Assembly (NCBI GenBank): GCA_017961235.1
Contig: JAGCXQ010000021.1
Coordinates: 1 to 64,000, forward strand
Direction: 5' to 3'
Source of the DNA: Clostridiales bacterium
Lineage (GTDB): Bacteria > Bacillota > Clostridia > Saccharofermentanales > Saccharofermentanaceae
DNA: 64,000 bases
The notes under the pieces are model-generated. The model saw only the letters and a list, made by a program, of their open reading frames with translations. It was not told where the DNA came from and did not search any database. The position numbers and the translations under genes were made by a program. Below, one piece after another: positions 24,422 through 32,568 of the stretch. The first letter of the stretch is position 1. The number at the start of each line of letters is the position of its first letter.

Positions 24422-26068
24422 ATGAAAACGGGAATGAAACGGGTAAGTGCTTTTCTCATGGGCGCGGTTTTATTGATCGGAACTGCCGGGTGCTCTAAGG
24501 GCAATAAGAAATTCGATAAAATGAAGGAAAAGGCGGAGCGCACCGTCAAAGAATATTTCGATAATCTCTCGACCGGAAATATCCCCATGCTCTCCAACTA
24601 TTGCGATCCGGAGAACGATCGGTTCCAGGATATTAAAGGAATGCAGATCATCGATGATTCTACCACCAGCGAGTCTTCGGACTACGAGAATGTCTATCCG
24701 CAGCAGGATTATCTGGTGTACTGGTATGCTTATCTCAACCACGTAAAAGTCGAGCCGGGAGAGTTTACTCTTGACGGAGATAAAGGCACGATCGAGGTCA
24801 AACTCAGTATTATTGATTCTCAAAAAGCACTTAGCTTCTCCGGCCAGCTCGATGAAGTTTATATTCTGCGTTATCTGACTGAGGCGTATGACTATACGTC
24901 GAAAACGGTCCTTCTCTCTCTCGACTGCGACCCCGATGAAGAGACCTGCAAAATAAAGACCATGCAGATGGTTTTTAACGAGGTTAAAAAACAGTTTGAC
25001 ATCGTTATTGATATGCTCCCGAAAAAGAATAATATGCTGGAGGATAAGCTCTTCAATTTCATGAGCAGACTGATCACTCTGGACACAGATTATCTGTCCG
25101 ACAGCGCCTTTGATCTCGGGGTGGATATCAGCAGCTACGCCAACGGTTTCAAGCCGTTATATCAGGCGATGCTATCCTGCTGCACCTACGAATATGAGGT
25201 CTCTAACATCAAGGGCGGCAACGCGGAATTCGATATTACCATCCATAAAAAAGACGAAGAAAATGCTCTTTATACTTTCACTTGCGAGCCGAAAAACTGG
25301 GGACCTTCCTATGAGAAAATACTCACTTACGCTGTCCATGCTCCGCAGAACTTCGATGCGCAGGAAGACCTGCGGCCTGTCGCGCCGGTGGCTTCCGGCT
25401 TCTCCGAGCAGCTCAAGATGGAAGCAGATCAGACTTTTACCGTCCATGCCAAGTTCAAAAAAGATTCGAGTGCCACATACGGGTACAGCGTGAAGGGTGA
25501 TTTTCACGAAGTCTTTCCCGCCGTTATCACGGGAAATACGGAAAGATGCAGACTCCCTTCTTTTACCGAAAGATATCTCGAAGATGTATGTCGATCGGCG
25601 GTAGAAAACCTCAGAAAGTATAACGCGATCAAGCCCGCAGATTACTTCAATCTGCGTAATATGTTATATATCAATCTCTCTCCCGAGAAATACTCCGAAG
25701 TCATGAAGAATCACAATTTCACACAAACTAAGGAAAATGTGGACGGATACAACAATTATTCCAGGGACGGCAGGTTCATCATCACAACCACGAAATATGA
25801 GGATATGGATCATCTGCTCGATAGTTCGATGTCGGACTATACGCTTCTTGAGAGCCTGATCGCAGACGGCACATATACCGGAACGCTTTCCGGCGGCTGG
25901 GTCTTCTATGAGCACCGCGGCCAGATGCCTGACAACGGAACCATGACTGACGTCTATACCCGCTCGCTTGCTTTTTCGACCCACACCATAACTATCCAGA
26001 TCTTAAAATGCACTGACGCGGATCTCCAGGAATTGCTGAAAATCCTTAAAGAGCTCGGTCTGGAATAA
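24422..26068 (+). CDS. Lipoprotein, twin of 22705-24339
   Basis: 548 residues; signal peptide MKTGMKRVSAFLMGAVLLIG with lipobox Cys at 24. It matches its neighbour in order and length: FDNLSTGNIPMLSNYCDPENDRFQDI against FLSTGKYDKLSRYCDPKDDQFQDI, GGTYTGELSGG against DGTYTGTLSGG, and EHRGQ(L/M)(T/P)DNGT near the end. Both C-termini end with LGLE or YGLD. Function unknown. Two copies of the AAAAGCACT motif fall in this gene, one of them inside the signal-peptide coding region (SAF). Confidence 0.8.
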   Translation: MKTGMKRVSAFLMGAVLLIGTAGCSKGNKKFDKMKEKAERTVKEYFDNLSTGNIPMLSNYCDPENDRFQDIKGMQIIDDSTTSESSDYENVYPQQDYLVYWYAYLNHVKVEPGEFTLDGDKGTIEVKLSIIDSQKALSFSGQLDEVYILRYLTEAYDYTSKTVLLSLDCDPDEETCKIKTMQMVFNEVKKQFDIVIDMLPKKNNMLEDKLFNFMSRLITLDTDYLSDSAFDLGVDISSYANGFKPLYQAMLSCCTYEYEVSNIKGGNAEFDITIHKKDEENALYTFTCEPKNWGPSYEKILTYAVHAPQNFDAQEDLRPVAPVASGFSEQLKMEADQTFTVHAKFKKDSSATYGYSVKGDFHEVFPAVITGNTERCRLPSFTERYLEDVCRSAVENLRKYNAIKPADYFNLRNMLYINLSPEKYSEVMKNHNFTQTKENVDGYNNYSRDGRFIITTTKYEDMDHLLDSSMSDYTLLESLIADGTYTGTLSGGWVFYEHRGQMPDNGTMTDVYTRSLAFSTHTITIQILKCTDADLQELLKILKELGLE

Positions 26069-26158
26069 GTTGCGATGCGCGGCGCTTGCAGTCTTCGCAT
26101 CTTTGCGCGCGGCGCGCGGCAAGCGGCAAGCGATCAGAGCCGCGCTCCCTTCATGCGC

Positions 26159-26959
26159 TCACTTTACCTGTTTCCAGGCGGCGTGCGGATCCTTGATCTC
26201 GACGATATTGTCGCCGGTATCGATGCCGTATTTTTCCAGGAAAGCACTTAACCCCGGCGTGTTTTCCTGCTGTCTTAAGAGCAGCGTCTGGTGGGCATCG
26301 CATCCGAGAACGAACTTCGCGCCCATGTCCTTCGCCAAGCGGAAGAAACGGTCACAGGGGTAATTGCGTCCGTCGGAAAAGCCGTACATATTTACTTCCA
26401 GCGGGATATCCAGTTCGATCGACTTTTCGATGATGCGCTTCATGTGCTTGCAGAAGATCTCATCCGGTCCCGTATAGTTCACCAGATCCGGATGTGCGAG
26501 ATAGGTGAAAAGCCCTGTCTCCATGCCTTCGACCGTGGTATCCACGTAGCAGATCAGGTTTTCTTCTTTATCCGTCTTCTCACCGACGTAGATGCCCTCG
26601 ACTTCATTCGGCGCGAAGTGCTGTCCCTGGATAAGATAGTCCAGCGGGAACTTTCTAAGTTCTTCCATCAGCGCCGCGAAGTACTTTCTCGAGTACTCCA
26701 CTTCGTATCCGATCAGGATCTGAATGTCATTCTTATATTCTTCGCGGAGCTTCACGAGAGTCTCCGTGTAGTCCGTAAGCTCGGACATGCGCATGCGGAT
26801 CCACGAATAAAACTCCGCTTCAAAAGGCTGCGGCGAGTGATCTGAGAACCCCAGCACCTTAAAGCCTTCCTTAATTGCTTTCTCAATAAACTCCCGCTCG
26901 GAACCCTTCGCGTGGTTACAGCGCGGCGTGTGTGTATGGTAATTCGCTAACATTTTCAA
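26159..26959 (-). CDS. Histidinol-phosphatase, PHP family (HisJ-type)
   Basis: 266 residues, polymerase-and-histidinol-phosphatase fold with a multinuclear metal site. Motif NYHTHTPRCNHA at the N-terminus, GFSDHSPQP near residue 37, GYEVEY near 85, AHPDLVNY near 155 and the C-terminal GCDAHQ supply the metal ligands. HisJ-type enzymes dephosphorylate histidinol phosphate; no other his gene is in the window, so a different phosphate ester remains possible. Confidence 0.85.
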   Translation of the reverse strand: MKMLANYHTHTPRCNHAKGSEREFIEKAIKEGFKVLGFSDHSPQPFEAEFYSWIRMRMSELTDYTETLVKLREEYKNDIQILIGYEVEYSRKYFAALMEELRKFPLDYLIQGQHFAPNEVEGIYVGEKTDKEENLICYVDTTVEGMETGLFTYLAHPDLVNYTGPDEIFCKHMKRIIEKSIELDIPLEVNMYGFSDGRNYPCDRFFRLAKDMGAKFVLGCDAHQTLLLRQQENTPGLSAFLEKYGIDTGDNIVEIKDPHAAWKQVK

Positions 26960-26980
26960 CTTCCTTATTTCCGGGCACAG

Positions 26981-27030
26981 CCCGAATTGTTCCGGGCGCG
27001 GCGGCCCAAATTGCTCCGGCGCAACCTCGC
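26981..27030. repeat. Local direct repeat, period 24 bases
   Basis: GCCCGAATTGTTCCGGGCGC and GCCCAAATTGCTCCGGCGC stand side by side between hisJ-like and barstar genes. Confidence 0.5.
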
Positions 27031-27083
27031 GCCGGTGGCACTTCCCTCATGTGGAGAGTCGCGCCAGTGCCCGCGGCGCCGGT

Positions 27084-27353
27084 TTAGCGCTTCTCCTTCA
27101 GGAAAAAGCCGCACTCATTCGCGGCATCGCGGAAACACTCGAGGATACTCTCCGCGTACTCTCCGAGGTTTTCCTCCAAGATCGCCGTATTCACGAAAAG
27201 AACTGCGTTATCAGTGCTTTTCGAGCTGAGGCAGTCATAAAGCGCATCGAGATTCTTCCCGAAATACTCCGGAAACTCCATCTCCTTTGCGATCACGGCG
27301 TACGCCTCGTCCCTACTCGTCATATCTTTTCCATCAAGAAGGTAGATATTCAT
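27084..27353 (-). CDS. Barstar-family ribonuclease inhibitor
   Basis: 89 residues, the size of barstar. The segment EYFGKNLDALYDCLSS matches the barnase-binding loop and helix of barstar (YYGENLDALWDCLTG), with Asp35 and Asp39 equivalents kept and Trp38 replaced by Tyr. It starts two bases after the stop of the barnase-like gene, with GAGGTG as ribosome site spanning that junction, so toxin and antidote are coupled. It protects the cytoplasm from unexported enzyme. Confidence 0.92.
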   Translation of the reverse strand: MNIYLLDGKDMTSRDEAYAVIAKEMEFPEYFGKNLDALYDCLSSKSTDNAVLFVNTAILEENLGEYAESILECFRDAANECGFFLKEKR

Positions 27354-27354
27354 G

Positions 27355-28059
27355 TTACACCTCCCCGTACAGCAGCGTGAATGTCTCGTAATGGTCGTCG
27401 GTGTAGTAGATCAGGCCGTCATTGGAGAACACGATACGCTTGGCGCCGCGGGACTTCTTGCCCTTCGTGTCGATGTCGCACTCGGTATAGGTGCGCCCGC
27501 TCTTCTTCGGAAGCGCGCCCTCACGGTTTCCGAACTTGTCGCCGCCGATGCTTGCTCCTGGGAAATAGTCCTCGAGCGAGCCGCCTTCCCAGCCCTTCGC
27601 CCTCGCCTCGTTCTTCGTCACGAAGTTCTTCGGCAGGTGGCCGTAAGTGTGGATATACAGCGCCACATCGTCCTTTGACGTGTACTCGCCATTCTCATCG
27701 ATCTTCGCTTCCGTTGGCGCACTAGTCGGCTCCGTGGTCGCCTTCGTCTTCTTCGTTTCCTTCGAAGTCGGCTCGGTCGTGGCCTCGGTGGTCGGTGCTT
27801 TTTCCGTAGTAGTAGGCGCCTCGGTGGTCGGCTCTGTAGTCGTCTCTGTCGGCGCTTCCGTGGTCGGTGCGACCGTCTCCGTCAGTTTTTCCGTCGTCAG
27901 AGCTTCGCTCTCTGTCGTCTGCGTCACGCTCTCGGCCGCCGTTGTCGTCGTAGTCGGCGCTTCTGTCTTCTTCGCTTTTTTCTTGCATCCCGCAAACAGG
28001 CCCAGCGCGATCACCGCGGTGACCAGCAGGAGCCACAATTTCAGGTTTTTCTTACCCAT
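27355..28059 (-). CDS. Barnase-family ribonuclease carried on a lipoprotein stalk
   Basis: 234 residues. Lipoprotein signal with lipobox FAGC (Cys25), then about 90 residues of Thr/Pro/Glu-rich disordered linker, then a barnase domain from about 126. Catalytic residues of barnase are all present: Lys149 (Lys27), Glu193 (Glu73) in GRTYTECDI, Arg204 and Arg208 (Arg83 and Arg87) and His223 (His102) in DDHYETF. It should therefore be an active endoribonuclease displayed outside the membrane on a flexible tether, unlike the freely secreted Bacillus enzyme. The barstar gene follows immediately. Confidence 0.93.
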   Translation of the reverse strand: MGKKNLKLWLLLVTAVIALGLFAGCKKKAKKTEAPTTTTTAAESVTQTTESEALTTEKLTETVAPTTEAPTETTTEPTTEAPTTTEKAPTTEATTEPTSKETKKTKATTEPTSAPTEAKIDENGEYTSKDDVALYIHTYGHLPKNFVTKNEARAKGWEGGSLEDYFPGASIGGDKFGNREGALPKKSGRTYTECDIDTKGKKSRGAKRIVFSNDGLIYYTDDHYETFTLLYGEV

Positions 28060-28189
28060 ATGTCATTCCTCTTTACGTCATTTCATCTTTTCGCGCTATA
28101 TTATAGCAAAACTTGCCGCCCGCGACGCACCGAAAACCGATCTTTATTGTCAAAATCCGACCTTCCATTTCGCTGGTTCATCTATTTTT

Positions 28190-28458
28190 TCGTTTTTTCA
28201 ATTTCTAGCCTACCGATTTTTGAGGCATGATAGGCTATATTTCGCATTTTTAAAATTCTAGCCTACAGCGAACTAATCCATATTTTGCATTTTTCAATTT
28301 CTAGCCTATATTGTCTCCAGCCTCAATAATCCAAATTCTCGATTTTTGCAATTCTAGCCTACTTCGACATAATCCATATTTTCGATTTTTGAGTTTCTAG
28401 CCTACTCCTTCTCGAAAAGCACTAATCCATATTTCATTTTTTTGCAATTTTAGCCTAC
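28190..28458. repeat. Array of TAGGCTA/TAGCCTA-type repeats (array B1)
   Basis: Six TAGCCTA words at about 50-base period, each preceded by an AT-rich stretch (TTTTTGCAATTC) and most by a degenerate left arm TAATCCATATTT; one unit retains the full left arm TAGGCTATATTT. The array ends with CGAAAAGCACTAATCCATA and one last unit. It is an approximate copy of array B2 at 50137-50413, in the same order and orientation. It lies upstream of the barnase gene and downstream of the ABC exporter terminator. Confidence 0.85.
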
Positions 28459-28479
28459 TTTTCTTCCTCGCAGCCATAG

Positions 28480-28517
28480 AAAAACTCCCACACGGCCATT
28501 TCCGCATGGGAGTTTTT
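28480..28517 (-). terminator. Intrinsic terminator of the ABC exporter operon
   Basis: AAAAACTCCCA / TGGGAGTTTTT, an 11-base perfect stem, with a T-run on the minus strand. Confidence 0.85.
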
Positions 28518-28605
28518 GAGTTATCTACTTAAGAAGCACCCGATCCGAGCCATTCCCGGACCGGCCTCAGCGCGCCACGGCATCGTCCGCGTCCCGCACG
28601 CCCGC

Positions 28606-30309
28606 TCACCTATTCACCAGGAAGTGCGGCGTCATCAGCGTGAACAGCGCGCCGATGCCGACATTAAATATCGAGCCGATGATGAGCATGACCATCGGGA
28701 CGTGGAAGACCACACCGAGCACGACAAAGATCGCAGCCGGCATAAGTCCGAAGTACAGCATCATGATCTGCACAAATGTCTTCAGCGTCGAGCCGGCCTC
28801 GCCCGGAACCGATACATCGATAAAAGCACCGACCGTCGTGCCGAAGAGCGACACAGACAGGATGAATACGTACCAGCTGATCGCGATTACCGGAGAAGTG
28901 CCGAGCATGATCGCCGCCACCACGACAGGCAGCAGCAGGTCGATCGCATTGACCGCGATGCTTCCGAGAAGCGAATACCAGATCTTCTTCAGCGGTGACT
29001 CCGGGATCAGCACGAAAAACTCGCGCTTCGTATCCTCCAGGAGCGGGTTACCGAGCGTTCTGTAGAACATCAGGAACGTCAGTGCGCACGCCGGGATGAT
29101 AAACGGATCGACGGAACCGGTGTTCGCGTCTTTTGCGATCCAGGCCGCAAAGCCGGCCACCAGTGTGAACACGACCAGTGTATTTGAGAAGATCTTGAAC
29201 TTGCTGAATCTCAGGCGGTTGAAGATCGCCTTATGAAGAAATACACTCGCTCCGGATCCGTGATGGAATCCGTCACGCTCGATATTTCCTTTTCTTTCCT
29301 TCTGGCGCACCATGACACCGCCCTTGGATACGCTTTTCGCGCCATCCAGCAGAGCCGCCTGCTTATCGGTTTCCGTCATCGCATCTTCGTAGAAGTCCGC
29401 CTTCACCTTCCAGATCAGGGCAACGATCAGTGTGCAGGAGAATACGAACAGCACGAGGTACAGCAGCGACATCGCGACTTCGCCCTCGATCGCGTGATAG
29501 CACATGCCGCGCATCCAGCCCCAGAACGGGATCCAGAACGTATGCTTATTCGCGAAGAAGTCAAAGGCACCCGTCAGCCAGTCTTTGCCGGTGGCCATTA
29601 CGTATGCGGCAAAAGCACCTGCAATGATGGCATATACGATGATGACGTATCTGGAAAGCCCGGATGTGCCGTGCTTTGTCTTACTCATTATCGTGTAGAA
29701 CGTGACCTGTACGAGTGTGCCGAAGATCAGGATCAGGCCGTAGGCGATGATCAGCGAGATCGCGCCCCAGGTGGTAAAACCTGCATTGTAGATGAGGTTC
29801 GGCAGCTGGAACAGCATGTAGATCGACAGGAACAGCGACATCGCCAGTGTCCCGATCAAGCGGAACATCAGGACCGACTGTGGTTTCATCGGACTGGCAA
29901 ATAGCATCGGCACGTCGGCCGGTTTGAAGATCTTTCCGGATGATTTCGCGTTCGAGATATTCATCGCGAGCGTCAGGAAAAATACGATGCTGATGATAAG
30001 GCCGACGAGGTCATTTGCGGTCTTTCCGCGCTCTGTCAGAAAGCTCGGCAGCTTAATTTGCTTCTTCGCCGCGGTCACTTCCGTGCCGTCCGGGGAAACG
30101 ACTGTCTCGCCGTCCTCTCCGATAACTACAGAAGCCTCGGTATCCTCCTTCGATTTATCCTTATCGGATTTCGGTGCGATCGCGCTGATGCCTAGACCGA
30201 TCACCACACCCAGGAGCATACACGCGAGCATGATCGCTACCCACGTCTTCAGCACCTTCTTGATCGTATTGATGAAGGAGTGAAAGGTGTAATAGAAAAA
30301 AAGTCTCAT
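28606..30309 (-). CDS. ABC-2-like exporter membrane protein
   Basis: 567 residues with about 12 hydrophobic segments in two halves, of the putative ABC-exporter permease type common in clostridia. Cues: N-terminal MRLFFYYTFHSFINTIKKVLKTW, NAKSSGKIFKPADVPMLFASPMKP (a conserved cytoplasmic segment of this family) and PLLEDTKREFFVLIPESPLKKIWYSLLGS in the second half. Residues about 50-90 form an acidic extracytoplasmic loop. It overlaps the ATPase gene by one base (ATGA arrangement), forming a two-component exporter of unknown substrate. Confidence 0.85.
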   Translation of the reverse strand: MRLFFYYTFHSFINTIKKVLKTWVAIMLACMLLGVVIGLGISAIAPKSDKDKSKEDTEASVVIGEDGETVVSPDGTEVTAAKKQIKLPSFLTERGKTANDLVGLIISIVFFLTLAMNISNAKSSGKIFKPADVPMLFASPMKPQSVLMFRLIGTLAMSLFLSIYMLFQLPNLIYNAGFTTWGAISLIIAYGLILIFGTLVQVTFYTIMSKTKHGTSGLSRYVIIVYAIIAGAFAAYVMATGKDWLTGAFDFFANKHTFWIPFWGWMRGMCYHAIEGEVAMSLLYLVLFVFSCTLIVALIWKVKADFYEDAMTETDKQAALLDGAKSVSKGGVMVRQKERKGNIERDGFHHGSGASVFLHKAIFNRLRFSKFKIFSNTLVVFTLVAGFAAWIAKDANTGSVDPFIIPACALTFLMFYRTLGNPLLEDTKREFFVLIPESPLKKIWYSLLGSIAVNAIDLLLPVVVAAIMLGTSPVIAISWYVFILSVSLFGTTVGAFIDVSVPGEAGSTLKTFVQIMMLYFGLMPAAIFVVLGVVFHVPMVMLIIGSIFNVGIGALFTLMTPHFLVNR

Positions 30310-31130
30310 CAGTCTTTCTCTCCCTTCGCCTCAGCGTCCGCTTTTTCCGCGTCCGCGCCAAAAGCACTGTCCCCGGAAGTGTCCGAAGAGTCATCCGAAG
30401 CTGCGTCTGCGGGTGCTTTTACAGAGGAAGGAGAAATACCCTCGGTTACGAGGAAGAACTGATCTTCGAGGGTCTTGCCGGCGCTCTCGATCTCTTTGCG
30501 AGTAACGTTCGCGCAGACCTGGCCGTTCTGCATGATGACGGTTCTGTCCCACAGCATATCGACACTATCGATGATATGCGTACTGATCAGCATAGTCTTG
30601 CCGGCCTGACGCATCTCCTCGATGTAGTTCTTGAGTTCTTTGATCGCGTGCGGATCGAGGCCCAGGAGCGGCTCGTCCATGAGGATGATGTCCGGGTCCG
30701 GAAGAAGGCCGATACAGAGATTCAGTTTCTGCTGCATACCCTTACTGAGCTCGTCGCCGAATTTCTTTTTCTTGTCGGCGAGCTCGAAACGGTTGAGGAG
30801 CATCTCGACGCGGTCCTTATAATTCGTCATCTTGTACGCGCGGGCGATGAACTCCAGGTGCTCGACGACGGTAAGATTCGGATGAAGAGACGGCAGCTCC
30901 GGGATATAGCCCATGATCCTTCGGGCTTCGGAAGTCTTATTCGGGAAACCATCGACCGTGATCTCGCCCTCATATTTCAGGAAACCGATGATCGACTTGA
31001 TGATCGTACTCTTGCCCGCGCCGTTCGGCCCGAGAAGAACCGTCAGCGATCCCGGCTCCAGCGTGAAGGAAACATCCTTGCACGCGACATTTTTCCCATA
31101 CTTCTTGGTAACACGATTAACTACTAACAT
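30309..31130 (-). CDS. ABC transporter ATP-binding protein
   Basis: 273 residues. Walker A GPNGAGKST near residue 36, Q-loop region in IPELPSLHPNLTV, signature LSKGMQQKL, Walker B IILMDEPLLGLD and the switch His in STHIID. The last 40 residues are an Asp/Ser/Ala-rich low-complexity tail (KAPADAASDDSSDTSGDSAF) not needed for ATPase function, and its DNA carries two copies of the AAAAGCAC/GTGCTTTT motif. It pairs with the permease 28606-30309. Confidence 0.95.
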   Translation of the reverse strand: MLVVNRVTKKYGKNVACKDVSFTLEPGSLTVLLGPNGAGKSTIIKSIIGFLKYEGEITVDGFPNKTSEARRIMGYIPELPSLHPNLTVVEHLEFIARAYKMTNYKDRVEMLLNRFELADKKKKFGDELSKGMQQKLNLCIGLLPDPDIILMDEPLLGLDPHAIKELKNYIEEMRQAGKTMLISTHIIDSVDMLWDRTVIMQNGQVCANVTRKEIESAGKTLEDQFFLVTEGISPSSVKAPADAASDDSSDTSGDSAFGADAEKADAEAKGEKD

Positions 31131-31309
31131 TGATACTCTCCCTGTTTCGCGGCCAATTCCCGGTGCTCCTTGTTTCCCTATTTCACCGGAAAACGGGCTT
31201 CGGGCGTCTTTTTCATTTCCCTGCCCGCCGCATTTTATGATTTTATCCTAAAGTATATGGTTCAAGCAATCGCCAAGAAAGATTTAAGAATTTCTAAAGT
31301 TGCACGTGC

Positions 31310-31400
31310 GATGGACTAAGCATCGTTTTTTCTGGGCTTTAGTCCATCGTTTTTCAAGAGGCGATGGACTAAACGGCGTTTTTCCGGGCTTTAGTCCATC
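31310..31400 (-). repeat. Two tandem hairpins built from the pfkB-type stop region
   Basis: GATGGACTAA, the last codons and stop of the kinase gene, alternates with its complement TTAGTCCATC: stems at 31310-31319 with 31339-31348, and 31363-31372 with 31391-31400. Loops are 19 and 18 bases; the unit repeats every 52 bases. T-runs inside the loops may allow termination. Confidence 0.85.
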
Positions 31401-32365
31401 TCCTGCAGGAAGGCCTCGACCTGTTCCCTGTTCTGAAGCGCCGTTCCCGCGCCCACCGCCGTCGTGCAGATCGCGCCACACGCATTGGCGAAAAGAAGCG
31501 CCTTTTTCATCTGCTCTTTCTCGAAAAGCACTTGTCCGGCGGCATTCTTTGCCCGCAGGATCTCCGCAGCAAGCCCTGCCACGAAGCTGTCCCCCGCACC
31601 GGTCGCATCCACCGCATTGATCGGAAAAGCCGGAAGAGCAATGGACATCTGCGCATTCTTGAAGAAACAGCCCTTGGCGCCGAGCTTGATCAGCACATTC
31701 TTCACGCCATAGGAGAGGAATACATCCGCCATCTCCTCCGGATCTTCTTTGCCGGTATAGTACTTGGCCTCATCTTCATTCGGCGTGATGAAATCGATCA
31801 GCGGCAAGGTCTTTGCAATATCGTCAAGCCCGAGCTTTACAAAGTTCGGAAGTTTCGTATCCGCGAAGATCATCGTGCCTGATTCCGATGCGCGCGAGCA
31901 AACATCATGGATGATCTCAGGATCATTAAATGGCGCGCGGAACAGCGATCCCAGAATGATGATCTTCGCACCGGAAAACGCGTCCGGGTGCTTTTCGGGA
32001 TGAAAATTATAGCGGTGTGAGGAATTCGTGATCGACTTTCGTGTGCCGTCCTCATTTACAAACATCGTTGTCACCGGTGTCGGGTGATCCTTTTCGCGAA
32101 GGATCCTCGAAGTATCGACATGGTTCTTCTGAAGATAGGAGCAGATCATGTCGCCGGCCGGGTCATCGCCCAGGAAGCAAAAGATCCCGGTACTTACTCC
32201 GAGGCGGGCGGCCGTGACTGCCTCATTTACAGCTTCGCCGCCGACATTCAGTGAACCGGACGCCGCCGTAAAACCGGAAGCCGAGACGGGCTCAGGATCA
32301 AAACCCTTGATAATAGAGTCCACCAGGGCCGTACCCATGCAAATGATATCCAGCTGCTCACTCAT
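31391..32365 (-). CDS. PfkB-family carbohydrate kinase
   Basis: 324 residues, ribokinase/fructokinase fold. Substrate motif GGEAVNEAVTAARLG near residue 42, the PfkB signature with the catalytic Asp in DATGAGDSFVAGLAAE near 253, and TPNEDEAKYYTG near 193. It phosphorylates a sugar or nucleoside; the exact substrate cannot be read off. The stop codon lies within the hairpin word GATGGACTAA repeated downstream at 31310-31400. Start MSEQL follows AAGGAGCGG. Confidence 0.9.
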   Translation of the reverse strand: MSEQLDIICMGTALVDSIIKGFDPEPVSASGFTAASGSLNVGGEAVNEAVTAARLGVSTGIFCFLGDDPAGDMICSYLQKNHVDTSRILREKDHPTPVTTMFVNEDGTRKSITNSSHRYNFHPEKHPDAFSGAKIIILGSLFRAPFNDPEIIHDVCSRASESGTMIFADTKLPNFVKLGLDDIAKTLPLIDFITPNEDEAKYYTGKEDPEEMADVFLSYGVKNVLIKLGAKGCFFKNAQMSIALPAFPINAVDATGAGDSFVAGLAAEILRAKNAAGQVLFEKEQMKKALLFANACGAICTTAVGAGTALQNREQVEAFLQEMD

Positions 32366-32382
32366 ATATTCCGCTCCTTAAA

Positions 32383-32415
32383 GAACAGTGACCGGTAATA
32401 AACCGATCACTGTTC
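32383..32415 (-). terminator. Terminator-like hairpin after the small peptide gene
   Basis: GAACAGTGA / TCACTGTTC, nine bases, extended by CGGT/ACCG after one mismatch. A short T-run (TTCTTT) follows on the minus strand. Confidence 0.6.
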
Positions 32416-32440
32416 CGCATTTTTTGTATTGAAAATCTTT

Positions 32441-32557
32441 TCAGTTTTTCTTTCCGTGAATCGGATCTGTATCAACATTTCCATCCACGCTATCAGTAAT
32501 AACATCTATGTTTTCGAAAAAGATTACTTCTATGTCCAGTTCCTTGTAGTTTTCCAT
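32441..32557 (-). CDS. 38-residue peptide of unknown function
   Basis: A short frame starting after GGAGAG and ending TGA at 32441, immediately downstream (11 bases) of the transglutaminase-like gene and upstream of a hairpin. The peptide begins MENYKELDIEVIFFENIDVI and ends in a polar, Asp-rich tail with a GKK near the end. The core pattern, a hydrophobic EVIFFEN followed by DVIT(D/T)S, resembles small clostridial peptides often seen as unannotated genes and sometimes proposed as RiPP precursors. Real-gene evidence is the ribosome site, tight operon position and terminator; function is open. Confidence 0.55.
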   Translation of the reverse strand: MENYKELDIEVIFFENIDVITDSVDGNVDTDPIHGKKN

Positions 32558-32568
32558 CTCAACTCTCC

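Noticed and set aside
28190-28458. Integron attC array
   Set aside because: Lacks the GTTRRRY/RRYYAAC core sites and there is no integrase or cassette gene.
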